Assembly (NCBI GenBank): GCA_003170375.1
Contig: PMZN01000131.1
Span: forward strand, 7,474 to 20,717
DNA from: Acidimicrobiaceae bacterium
Lineage (GTDB): Bacteria > Actinomycetota > Acidimicrobiia > Acidimicrobiales > Bog-793
DNA: 13,244 nucleotides
Reading direction: 5' to 3'
Part shown: positions 6,727 to 13,244 of the stretch, in pieces
Layout of the letters: each line of letters begins with the position of its first letter
Position numbering within the stretch: position 1 is the first letter of the stretch
Notes under the pieces: generated by a model
Told to the model about the DNA's origin: nothing
Seen by the model: the letters and a program-made list of their open reading frames with translations, nothing else
Database searches by the model: none
Program-made: the position numbers and the translations under genes

Positions 6727-7950
6727 GTGAGACCTGCTACTGGGAGCCTCATCGCTGAGGCTGCGCAAGGCTTGGTCGTCGCGCCGGATGCGCCAAGAAG
6801 GCGCCGTCGACGCGCGGCGGTTTCGCTAGCCATCTCCGCAATGTTGCTTGCGGGCGTCGGCACGCCACTTGTTCTTGCGGGCGCGCCTGCTGGTGCCGAC
6901 CAGGTGAGCACCCTGCAACAGCGTGCCCAGTACATCGCCGCCGAGATCCAGGCCGCCAACGTCAAGCTGACCATCCTCGATGAGAGCTACCTCGAAGCCA
7001 AAGGTCGTGTCGCGTCACTTGCGCAGCTGGTAGCCAACGCGACAAAGGCAATCGGCCAAACCGAAAAGGCACTCGATCAGGACCGGTCGCATCTTCGCGA
7101 GGTTGCGATCGAGGCCTACGTCACGGGCGGCGCGTCGCAGAGCTTTTCCGTGCTGTTCAACGGCACCCAACAGACCGCCGGCATGCAACAAGCCTACATC
7201 CAGGCCGCGTCCGGCAATCTGAACGAGTCCGAGACAACGGTGTTGATCAACCAGCGGGCGCTGTCGATCGATCGGGCCGCTCTCAACCGCACCGAGCAAG
7301 TCGCGACGGCCAACGAGACGGCCATCTCCAACGACTTGTCGCAAGCCGAGGTCATCACCGCCAGGTTGACCAACGAGCAAGCCAGCGTAAAGGGCCAGCT
7401 AGCAGTCGCTGTGGCGGCGGCCGAGCGGGCCAAGGCCGCTGCCTATGCCGCCGCATTGGCAAGGGCCGCACAGGCCGCCGCCGCGGCCGCCGCCGCCCAA
7501 CAGCAACAACAGCAGCGGCAACTGCAGTCGTCTACGCCTCCGACGCCTGTTCCCACGCCTTCGCCTTCACCTTCGCCTGCGCCACCGGTATCTGGTAACA
7601 GCGCAGGTCAGATCGCCGTGAACGCCGCCCAGAGCCAGCGCGGCGTCCCCTATGTCTGGGGAGGTGCCACACCGGGAGCGGGCTTCGACTGCTCGGGACT
7701 GACAATGTGGGCATGGGGCCAGGCCGGTGTCTCGCTAGCCCACGGGGCAACGGAGCAGTACTACGAGATCGAGCACGTCTCGATGTCCGACCTTCAGCCG
7801 GGTGACCTCATCTTCTACGGCGACGCGTACCTTCTCTACCACGTGGTCATGTACATCGGCGGCGGTATGGTCGTACAAGCAGAGGAGACGGGTACCAACG
7901 TGATGGACACGCCGGTGCCACCTGGTGCTTTCGGCGCCGGCAGACCTTGA
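6727..7950 (+). CDS. Secreted NlpC/P60 peptidoglycan endopeptidase with coiled coil (RipA-like)
   Basis: This 407-residue protein is probably a cell-wall hydrolase that cuts peptide stems of peptidoglycan during division or growth. The N-terminus has six arginines (24-29), a hydrophobic core (30-53) and a likely cleavage site after GAPAGA (residue 57). A helical coiled coil spans about 60-235, then come an Ala/Gln-rich stretch (235-265) and a PTPSPSP linker (270-290). The NlpC/P60 domain covers 295-407, with nucleophile C322 in FDCSGL, H372 in YHVVMYIG and Q384 at the third polar position, where RipA has Glu. In such proteins the coiled coil commonly restrains the catalytic domain. The GTG at 6727 is the first start after an in-frame stop; no clear ribosome binding site precedes it because that stretch lies in a stem. 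Confidence 0.93.
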   Translation: MRPATGSLIAEAAQGLVVAPDAPRRRRRRAAVSLAISAMLLAGVGTPLVLAGAPAGADQVSTLQQRAQYIAAEIQAANVKLTILDESYLEAKGRVASLAQLVANATKAIGQTEKALDQDRSHLREVAIEAYVTGGASQSFSVLFNGTQQTAGMQQAYIQAASGNLNESETTVLINQRALSIDRAALNRTEQVATANETAISNDLSQAEVITARLTNEQASVKGQLAVAVAAAERAKAAAYAAALARAAQAAAAAAAAQQQQQQRQLQSSTPPTPVPTPSPSPSPAPPVSGNSAGQIAVNAAQSQRGVPYVWGGATPGAGFDCSGLTMWAWGQAGVSLAHGATEQYYEIEHVSMSDLQPGDLIFYGDAYLLYHVVMYIGGGMVVQAEETGTNVMDTPVPPGAFGAGRP

Positions 7951-8024
7951 CTCCCTGACACTCGGGAAACCTCTCTCAGCAGTGCTGCCGCAAGTCAACG
8001 GCCGTCCCGCGTACGCTTCCTTCA

Positions 8025-8969
8025 ATGCGCGCTGTCATCGTCGAGGCCGGAGCCGTCGTCGTGAGAGAACGACCCGACCCGGTCCCGGGGACTGGCGAAC
8101 TGCTTGTTCGTGTCCAGGCCGCGGGCCTGAATGGCGCCGACCTGCTGCAACGGGCCGGCTTGTACCCGGCTCCGCCGGGTTCGCCTGCGGACATCCCGGG
8201 CCTCGAGTTCGCGGGCGTCGTGGCGGCAGTTGGACCTGGTGTCGAGCGCTTCGTCGTCGGCGATCGGGTCATGGCCGTGGTCGGTGGCGGAGCGCAAGCC
8301 GAGCTGGCGATCGTCCACGAACGCACCGCGCTAGCGGTGCCAGACACGCTCGCTTCCGTGGAGGCCGGCGGATTCCCGGAGGCGTTCACGGTCGCGCATG
8401 ACACCCTGTTCACCCAGTGCGCGCTCAGGCCGGGTGAACGGGTCCTGGTGAACGGTGCCGCAGGCGGGGTCGGCATCGCCGGAGCCCAACTTGCGCTGGT
8501 GGCAGGCGCTGCGGTCGTCGCGAGCGTGCGTGCTGCTCACCTCCGCAAAGCGCTGGAAGCCTTCGGCGCGACGGCGGTCGACCCGGCGGATGCGGCCGCA
8601 CACGGCCCCTACGACGTGATCCTCGAACCTATCGGGGCGCCGAACCTCAAGACCGACCTCGACTCACTGGCCATCGGAGGCCGTCTCGCGATCATCGGCA
8701 TCGGCGCAGGTGCACGCGGCGAGATCGACCTGCTGCAGCTCATGAGTCGACGCGCATGCATTCACGGCTCCACTCTGCGGGCTCGTCCGCTCGAGGAGAA
8801 AGCGGTCGCTGCGCGCCTCGTCGAGCGCCAGGTCCTGCCACTTGTCGCGGCGCAGCGGGTTCGGGTCCCCGTCGAGGAGGTATTCGGGCTGAAGGACGTG
8901 GACGCGGCGTACACACGGTTTGCGGTGGGAGGCAAGCTCGGCAAGATCGTTCTCGACATCCCGGGTTGA
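8025..8969 (+). CDS. Zinc-independent quinone oxidoreductase (PIG3-like, MDR superfamily)
   Basis: This 314-residue protein is a medium-chain dehydrogenase/reductase of the NADPH:quinone oxidoreductase type, close to the PIG3 group. The substrate-domain stretch 32-64 contains GLNGADLLQRAGLYP and DIPGLEFAG, both typical. The Rossmann motif is NGAAGGVG at 143-150. The catalytic and structural zinc ligands of alcohol dehydrogenases are absent, as expected for this class. It probably reduces quinones or other electrophilic carbonyls with NADPH in the cytoplasm. It begins 74 bp after the NlpC/P60 gene on the same strand; no terminator is evident between them, but a functional link is not obvious. 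The ATG at 8025 lacks a good ribosome binding site, so a leaderless or weakly translated mRNA is possible. Confidence 0.94.
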   Translation: MRAVIVEAGAVVVRERPDPVPGTGELLVRVQAAGLNGADLLQRAGLYPAPPGSPADIPGLEFAGVVAAVGPGVERFVVGDRVMAVVGGGAQAELAIVHERTALAVPDTLASVEAGGFPEAFTVAHDTLFTQCALRPGERVLVNGAAGGVGIAGAQLALVAGAAVVASVRAAHLRKALEAFGATAVDPADAAAHGPYDVILEPIGAPNLKTDLDSLAIGGRLAIIGIGAGARGEIDLLQLMSRRACIHGSTLRARPLEEKAVAARLVERQVLPLVAAQRVRVPVEEVFGLKDVDAAYTRFAVGGKLGKIVLDIPG

Positions 8970-9108
8970 AACAGGACCGAAGCGCCGTGCAACACCGCTA
9001 CCTCGGCCGATGGCGACCTGCACTCGCCACCACCTGGGCATGACGGCTCGAGCAGGAATGCGCTGACCTTCGATCCTGGTCGAGCGCTGGCCGACAATTT
9101 CATCCGCC

Positions 9109-9142
9109 GGAATATTCCATCTGTGGAACTGTTCTACTCCAC
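9109..9142. promoter_or_regulatory. Dyad cluster upstream of marR, candidate autoregulatory operator
   Basis: The 208-bp gap before marR contains a perfect palindrome GGAATATTCC (9109-9118), an overlapping repeat TTCCA-N4-TGGAA (9115-9128) and GTGGA-N10-TCCAC (9123-9142). Another GGAA lies at 9153. MarR regulators commonly bind such dyads just upstream of their own gene. The rest of the gap (8970-9108) holds nothing I can assign. Confidence 0.4.
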
Positions 9143-9177
9143 GTGAGATTGCGGAACTTACTCAGAGGGCTCCGTTC

Positions 9178-9741
9178 ATGATGACGATCGGGCAAACAAC
9201 GCCGCACCAATCGAACCCGGGGACGACTGGTGCACCGGAGCTCTCGTCTCGCGAGATCCTGGTCGACCGGTACTGCGAGCTCCAGCCGCAGATGCAACGG
9301 CGTTTCAGCGCTATCTTGCAGCGAGAGCTGCGCGACGAGCTTCAAGCTGTGACCGGTCATCAGCTCAGCGTCCTGACGTACCTTCGAGGTCAATCGGTGA
9401 CAATGCGCGAGCTCGCGAGGGAGCTCGCCGTGGGAGAGAGCGCAGCTACCGCCGTCGTCGATCGTCTCGTCCGCCAGGGGCTCGTCGTTCGCTGTGACGA
9501 CCCTTCGGACCGCCGCCTCGTCCGCTTGGCGCTGAGCGGCACGGGCGAGTCGCTGGTGACGAAGCTGCACGCGACAGCCTGCCAAAAGACAGCGAATCTT
9601 CTCGTGTCGCTCTCCGACGACCAGCTCGCCCAGCTCGTCGCGACCATGGAGATGCTCGACGCTGCTGCCATCGCGAACGAAGCACTTGCCGGCTGTGAGA
9701 GCGCTGCGCAGGACAACGCCCAGGAGGAGCCGGCAAGATGA
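9178..9741 (+). CDS. MarR-family transcriptional regulator
   Basis: This 187-residue protein is a winged-helix dimeric regulator. The recognition helix lies in [18 protein letters not shown] (86-103), followed by the wing [15 protein letters not shown] (106-120), which has the DxxDRR pattern of the family. The flanking helices form the dimer interface. It has an extended N-terminus of about 25 residues, and C33 lies in the first helix (DRYCELQ), with further cysteines at 106, 135 and 173. The ATG at 9178 is preceded by GAGG at good spacing; a second ATG follows at once. Its stop overlaps the start of the efflux gene by ATGA, so it is most likely a local repressor of the exporter and of the DoxX-Rieske gene. 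The ligand is unknown. Confidence 0.95.
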   Translation: MMTIGQTTPHQSNPGTTGAPELSSREILVDRYCELQPQMQRRFSAILQRELRDELQAVTGHQLSVLTYLRGQSVTMRELARELAVGESAATAVVDRLVRQGLVVRCDDPSDRRLVRLALSGTGESLVTKLHATACQKTANLLVSLSDDQLAQLVATMEMLDAAAIANEALAGCESAAQDNAQEEPAR

Positions 9742-11435
9742 CGACCACCGACAGGATCCTCGGTGCCGACCAGCGCAACGGCCACCAAGTGGCCGCTAGG
9801 CCCCCCAGCGCGACGGTGAACCAGGAGCACTCGGGCGGAGGCATGACCCACCGCCAGATCCTCGTGGTGTTCTCCGGGCTGATGCTCGGGATGCTGCTCG
9901 CCGCGCTCGACCAGTCCATCGTCAGCACAGCACTGCCGACCATCGTGGGCGACTTCCATTCCCTCAACCGCCTGACATGGGTCGTGACGGCCTATCTCCT
10001 CACTTCGACCGTGAGCGCCCCCCTCTACGGAAAGATCTCCGACCTCTACGGCCGCAAGCGCATCTTCCAATTCGCCATCGTCATCTTCCTCGCCGGATCG
10101 GTCCTGGCCGGTCTCAGTCAGAACATGGACCAGCTGATCGCGTTCCGCGCCGTTCAGGGCCTCGGGGCCGGCGGCCTGATCGTGCTCGCGATGGCAATCG
10201 TTGGCGACGTGGTCTCGCCTGCCGAACGTGGCCGCTACCAGGGGTATTTCGGTGCAGTGTTCGGGATTGCGAGCATCGCCGGACCGCTTGTCGGAGGCTT
10301 CCTCGTCGACCACGCCTCCTGGCGCTGGATCTTCTACGTGAACCTTCCCATCGGTGCGATCGCCCTCGTTGTCACGAGCATCGTGCTGCGCGACCGGGCC
10401 GCGCGCACCCGGCACAAGATCGACTACAGCGGCTCTGTGCTCCTGCTCGTCGGCGTGTCCGCCCTCTTGTTGGTCACGACGCTCGGTGGCTCTCCGCAGG
10501 GCTACGCGTGGATGTCGCCACAGATCATCGCCATGGTCGCGATCGGCATCGGCTTCGTCATCGCGTTCCTCATCCGTGAGCACTATGCATCCGAGCCGAT
10601 CGTCCCGCTCAGGCTGTTCCGCAAACGAGTCTTCTCCGTGTCGAACGCCGCGGGCTTCATCGTCGGCGTCGCCATGTTCGGCGCGATCATCTACCTGCCC
10701 GTGTACCTCCAAGTCGTCCGAGGAGTATCGCCAACCACCTCCGGGCTCATGCTGTTGCCCATCATGGCCGGCTTGTTCACGGCCTCGATAGGAAGCGGCC
10801 AGATCATCGCGCGGATCGGACGGTACAAGATCTTCCCGATCGTAGGAACTGCCCTCATGACCATCGGAATGGGGCTGTTCTCCACGCTTACGGTCCACAC
10901 CTCTTTCCTCGTGACCTCTGCTTTCATGCTGCTCACCGGGTTCGGACTGGGGCTCGTCATGCAGGTGCTGATCCTGGCGGTCCAGAACGGCGTCGATTAC
11001 AAGGACCTCGGGACGGCGACGTCACTAGCGGCCTTCTTCCGGTCGATGGGAGGCGCCTTCGGCACAGCGCTGCTCGGCGCCGTCCTGAACGACCGGCTCA
11101 TCGGCAACCTGAGCAAGGCCCTGCCCGTCGCGGCCCGCCCGCACGTGTCTGAGATCGCCCGCGAGATAGTGGGCAGTCCTGCCCAGTTGAAGCTGCTGCC
11201 CTCGGCCATTCACACGGCCGCCACCGTCGCTTATGTGCACACGATCGACACGGTATTCCTCATCGCGACACCGGTTGTCGCCCTCGCCTTCGTCTTGTCG
11301 CTCGCCTTGCCGGAGATCCGCCTCCGCAAAACGGTGCACACCGTCGCGCCAGAGCATGGCGCTTCGTCCCACACGAGCGAGTCTGTGGAGGCGATCGTCA
11401 GCTCAGGCAAACCGTCTCCAAACTTCAACCAGTGA
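9738..11435 (+). CDS. DHA2-family (EmrB/QacA-type) MFS drug exporter
   Basis: This 565-residue protein is a 14-helix proton antiporter that exports drugs or metabolites across the inner membrane. The first helix has [13 protein letters not shown] (57-69), the DHA2 motif D1. [11 protein letters not shown] (98-108) is motif [11 protein letters not shown] (137-146) is motif [21 protein letters not shown] (176-195) is the antiporter motif C region, followed by [10 protein letters not shown] hydrophilic N-tail of about 36 residues precedes helix 1, and M36 is an alternative start, but the ATG at 9738 has AGGAGG upstream and overlaps the marR stop. Coupling to MarR suggests induction by a substrate of the pump. 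Its stop overlaps the DoxX-Rieske GTG. Confidence 0.96.
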   Translation: MTTTDRILGADQRNGHQVAARPPSATVNQEHSGGGMTHRQILVVFSGLMLGMLLAALDQSIVSTALPTIVGDFHSLNRLTWVVTAYLLTSTVSAPLYGKISDLYGRKRIFQFAIVIFLAGSVLAGLSQNMDQLIAFRAVQGLGAGGLIVLAMAIVGDVVSPAERGRYQGYFGAVFGIASIAGPLVGGFLVDHASWRWIFYVNLPIGAIALVVTSIVLRDRAARTRHKIDYSGSVLLLVGVSALLLVTTLGGSPQGYAWMSPQIIAMVAIGIGFVIAFLIREHYASEPIVPLRLFRKRVFSVSNAAGFIVGVAMFGAIIYLPVYLQVVRGVSPTTSGLMLLPIMAGLFTASIGSGQIIARIGRYKIFPIVGTALMTIGMGLFSTLTVHTSFLVTSAFMLLTGFGLGLVMQVLILAVQNGVDYKDLGTATSLAAFFRSMGGAFGTALLGAVLNDRLIGNLSKALPVAARPHVSEIAREIVGSPAQLKLLPSAIHTAATVAYVHTIDTVFLIATPVVALAFVLSLALPEIRLRKTVHTVAPEHGASSHTSESVEAIVSSGKPSPNFNQ

Positions 11436-12475
11436 CGAGACCTGCGAGGCCTGAGCAGCCAGACCGTCCGGTGGCGCGCCCGGTGGCGCGACTGCGGGAC
11501 GCCCCTGGGGGTCCCCAGGTCCTTCTCAGAGCGTTCCTCGGTGTGACCTTCACGTACGCGGGCCTGCAGAAGCTGACGAACCGTAACTTCTTCGAAGCCG
11601 CCAACCCTGGGTCCATCCAGTCGCAGTTGCACGCGTCGATCACTCTGAGCCCGATCGGACCGCTCATCAGGCTGGCGGCGCACGAACCGGTGCTGGTGGG
11701 CTTGCTGATCGCTTTCGGCGAACTGGCGGTCGGTCTCGGCACCTTGTTCGGGCTGCTCGGAAGGGTTGCTGCCGCGGGCGGCATGGCAGTGTCACTCCTT
11801 CTGTTCCTCTCCGTCAGCTTCAACACCACCCCGTACTTTTACGGCTCGGACATCGTCTTCTTCTTCGCCTGGACCCCGCTAGTGGTCGGAGGAAGCGGAG
11901 CTTGGTCTGTCGACGCTGCACTCGAGGCACGTCACGCCAGGGAACGAGCCTCGGCCGGGGTTCCGCCGGAGCAGCAAGCGCCGGACCTGGACCGCCGGGC
12001 AGCCGTTCGCAAGGCGGCCTCCGCTCTCACACTTGCGAGCTTCGCTGTCGTCACCGCCGCTATCGCGGCAGCCGTCGGGAGAATGTCCGGCGCCTCGCTC
12101 CAGACGTCGGGCGCGCCCCAACTCTCACCACCGAGCACCGAATCGCCCAGCCCCGGCTCCTCGAAGGGCACGGCCATAGGGCTCGCCGGCGACGTACCGC
12201 TCGGCGGCGCCCGAGAGTTCACCGACCCGGCCCAGGGGATCCCTGCTTACGTGGTCCGGCCCTCCGAGAGCTCTTATGTCGGCTTCAGCGCCGTGTGCAC
12301 TCATATGGGCTGCACCGTTGGCTTCTTCGAGCCGGCGCTCCAGTTCCGCTGCCCATGCCACGGCTCGATCTTCTCGGCGGTCACCGGGGAGGTCCTCCAA
12401 GGCCCCGCGGCAGCGCCTCTTCCAAGCATTCCCATCGAGAAATCAGCCAATGGCACTCTCCTCGCCGACGGATGA
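11432..12475 (+). CDS. DoxX-like membrane domain fused to a Rieske [2Fe-2S] domain
   Basis: This 347-residue protein joins two redox modules. Residues 28-155 carry four hydrophobic segments of the DoxX/DoxD family, found in thiosulfate:quinone oxidoreductase and in membrane oxidoreductase complexes. A charged linker (160-190) leads to a fifth helix (195-215) after RRAAVRKA, like the anchor of membrane Rieske proteins. A Ser/Pro hinge (229-245) then leads to the Rieske domain, with CTHMGC (289-294) and CPCHGS (307-312). Ligands would be C289, H291, C307 and H310, and C294 and C309 would form the disulfide seen in high-potential bc1-type centres. It may pass electrons between quinones and an outer-face partner. 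The GTG at 11432 overlaps the exporter stop; in-frame GTGs at codons 14 and 18 are alternatives. Confidence 0.9.
   Translation: MTRPARPEQPDRPVARPVARLRDAPGGPQVLLRAFLGVTFTYAGLQKLTNRNFFEAANPGSIQSQLHASITLSPIGPLIRLAAHEPVLVGLLIAFGELAVGLGTLFGLLGRVAAAGGMAVSLLLFLSVSFNTTPYFYGSDIVFFFAWTPLVVGGSGAWSVDAALEARHARERASAGVPPEQQAPDLDRRAAVRKAASALTLASFAVVTAAIAAAVGRMSGASLQTSGAPQLSPPSTESPSPGSSKGTAIGLAGDVPLGGAREFTDPAQGIPAYVVRPSESSYVGFSAVCTHMGCTVGFFEPALQFRCPCHGSIFSAVTGEVLQGPAAAPLPSIPIEKSANGTLLADG
11504..11519 (+). repeat. Perfect palindrome in the 5' part of the DoxX-Rieske gene
   Basis: CCTGGGG-GT-CCCCAGG has perfect 7-bp arms around 2 bases, 72 bp after the GTG start and just before the first membrane segment. It could form an mRNA hairpin at the exporter/DoxX boundary. 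It has no T-run. Confidence 0.3.
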
Positions 12476-12503
12476 GAATCTCTGACGGCAACTGGCAGGC
12501 ATA

Positions 12504-12532
12504 CTGACCGATCTGATGCCATCGCGTTTAGT
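12504..12532 (+). promoter_or_regulatory. Weak promoter candidate for the TetR-family gene
   Basis: CTGACC (12504-12509) and TTTAGT (12527-12532) each match the -35 and -10 consensus at 4 of 6 bases with a 17-base spacer. It lies in the 89-bp gap after the DoxX-Rieske stop. The match is weak. Confidence 0.2.
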
Positions 12533-12701
12533 AGGATGCTCGCCGTGTTCAATTTGTCACTCGGATGCCACCGATGGTGACCCGCGCGACCCGGGCGACG
12601 CCCCCGGCACGCTCAAGCCGCTCGACTGGCAGCACAACCTCCCCTGCTCGGGCCACCACGACCCGCTCTGCGCGATTGCACACTCCCCGCTCAGCGTTTG
12701 A
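12516..12701 (+). CDS. Doubtful small Cys/His-rich protein
   Basis: This 61-residue reading frame overlaps the N-terminal part of the TetR frame. It contains CSPCSICH near residue 8 and further Cys and His residues, which could bind metal. Third codon positions from about 12564 on are more GC-rich here than in the TetR frame. There is no ribosome binding site, and no family is recognised. It is either a real short gene or a shadow. Confidence 0.2.
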   Translation: MPSRLVGCSPCSICHSDATDGDPRDPGDAPGTLKPLDWQHNLPCSGHHDPLCAIAHSPLSV

Positions 12702-13244
12702 CGCGCGCCCGAGCCCACCTCGCTCTTCTCAGCGCTCTTCCCCGCCGGTCGCATCAACGCCCGCGCGGAAGTCCGCCCGGGTAGCGAACGACAAGGAAGC
12801 CGACGGACGCCGGCTGCGCGCGGCTCGCAACTATGAGGCCGTTGTCGGTGCCGTCCTCGACATCGTGCGGGAATGCCCCCCCAACGTGATCTACCTGCCG
12901 AGCGCTGCCGAGGTTGCGGCGCGCGCCCGGGTCTCGGAGCGAACCGTCTTTCGTCACTTTGCCGACCTTGACGCGCTGTTCGTGGCGGCCGCCTCGAGGA
13001 TCCGGCCGATCCAGCTGATCTACCTCGGGCCGCGTCCTGATGCTCCTGGCCTGGACGAACGGATCGAGGCGCTCGTGGGTCTGCGGTCGAAGCTGTACGA
13101 GAGGATTGCACCTGTCAGAAGGGTCGCGATCTATCTCAGCCAGACCCATCCGCTCGTCGTTGAACAACTCGCCGAGGCGTACGCGATAGCTCGATCCCAA
13201 GTCTCGGACGTCTTCGCTCCTGAGCTGTCGCGTCTAGACGCCAA
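12565..13244 (+). CDS. TetR-family transcriptional regulator (C-terminus cut by window edge)
   Basis: The frame is open to the right edge and gives about 226 residues from the ATG at 12565. The TetR DNA-binding domain starts at RNYEAVVGAVLDIVRE, about residue 84. The helix-turn-helix SAAEVAARARVSERTVFRHF (112 onward) and ADLDALFVAA are typical. The ligand-binding domain is incomplete. The first 80 or so residues are rich in Arg, Ser, Thr and Pro, which is long for the family. Starts at 12574 (ATG), 12577 (GTG) and 12676 (TTG) are also in frame, and the nearest canonical start to the domain is still about 35 residues away. None has a clear ribosome binding site. Target genes probably lie outside the window or include itself. 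Confidence 0.8.
   Translation, partial: MPPMVTRATRATPPARSSRSTGSTTSPARATTTRSARLHTPRSAFDARPSPPRSSQRSSPPVASTPARKSARVANDKEADGRRLRAARNYEAVVGAVLDIVRECPPNVIYLPSAAEVAARARVSERTVFRHFADLDALFVAAASRIRPIQLIYLGPRPDAPGLDERIEALVGLRSKLYERIAPVRRVAIYLSQTHPLVVEQLAEAYAIARSQVSDVFAPELSRLDA

Noticed and set aside
7951..8024. Terminator after the NlpC/P60 gene
   Set aside because: Only a short GCAG-TG-CTGC dyad is present, with no T-run.
9390..10898. 502-residue minus-strand open frame
   Set aside because: It is antisense to marR and the exporter, with Asp/His/Arg/Glu-rich low-complexity sequence typical of a shadow of a membrane protein gene.
12557..13200. Minus-strand open frames opposite the TetR gene
   Set aside because: The plus strand encodes a convincing TetR helix-turn-helix, and the minus frames show no domain.

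Overview
The window is high-GC bacterial DNA with dense genes, GTG and ATG starts, a strong preference for G or C at third codon positions and short gene overlaps. This fits a high-GC actinobacterium. The family mix (an actinobacterial-style Fpg/Nei glycosylase, a RipA-like NlpC/P60 endopeptidase with a coiled coil, a DoxX-Rieske fusion) would suit a deep-branching class such as Acidimicrobiia, but the class is a guess. There is no rRNA, tRNA, CRISPR array, insertion sequence or clear prophage.

Left part (1-2942): three genes lie on the minus strand. An Fpg/Nei DNA glycosylase is cut by the left edge. Upstream of it is a pair 6 bp apart: a dienelactone-hydrolase-family alpha/beta hydrolase, then a DUF885 protein with a metallopeptidase-like HEAYPGHH motif. 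A 12-helix MFS transporter is divergent from the hydrolase across 67 bp that holds a 20-bp near-palindrome, a good operator candidate for both directions.

Middle part (2943-8969): the MFS transporter converges on a minus-strand pair, class II fumarase (fumC) followed by a protein that resembles the eIF-2B/MtnA fold. fumC is divergent from a secreted NlpC/P60 cell-wall hydrolase. The 158-bp gap between them is the most structured non-coding stretch. It has a hairpin beside fumC, four phased GTAA half-sites with the spacing of an OmpR-family site, a plausible -10 box, and a nested stem-loop of 71 nt that ends exactly at the nlpC GTG start. A PIG3-like quinone oxidoreductase follows.

Right part (8970-13244): a tightly coupled operon encodes a MarR regulator, a 14-helix DHA2 (EmrB/QacA-type) drug exporter and a DoxX-Rieske fusion protein, joined by ATGA and GTGA stop/start overlaps. 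Dyad sequences precede marR. A TetR regulator with an unusually long basic N-terminal extension then runs off the right edge.

The likely themes are DNA repair, central metabolism, envelope remodelling, and regulated efflux or redox stress. The most unusual items are the fumC/nlpC regulatory region, the DoxX-Rieske fusion inside a MarR-controlled efflux operon, and the eIF-2B-like protein beside fumC.
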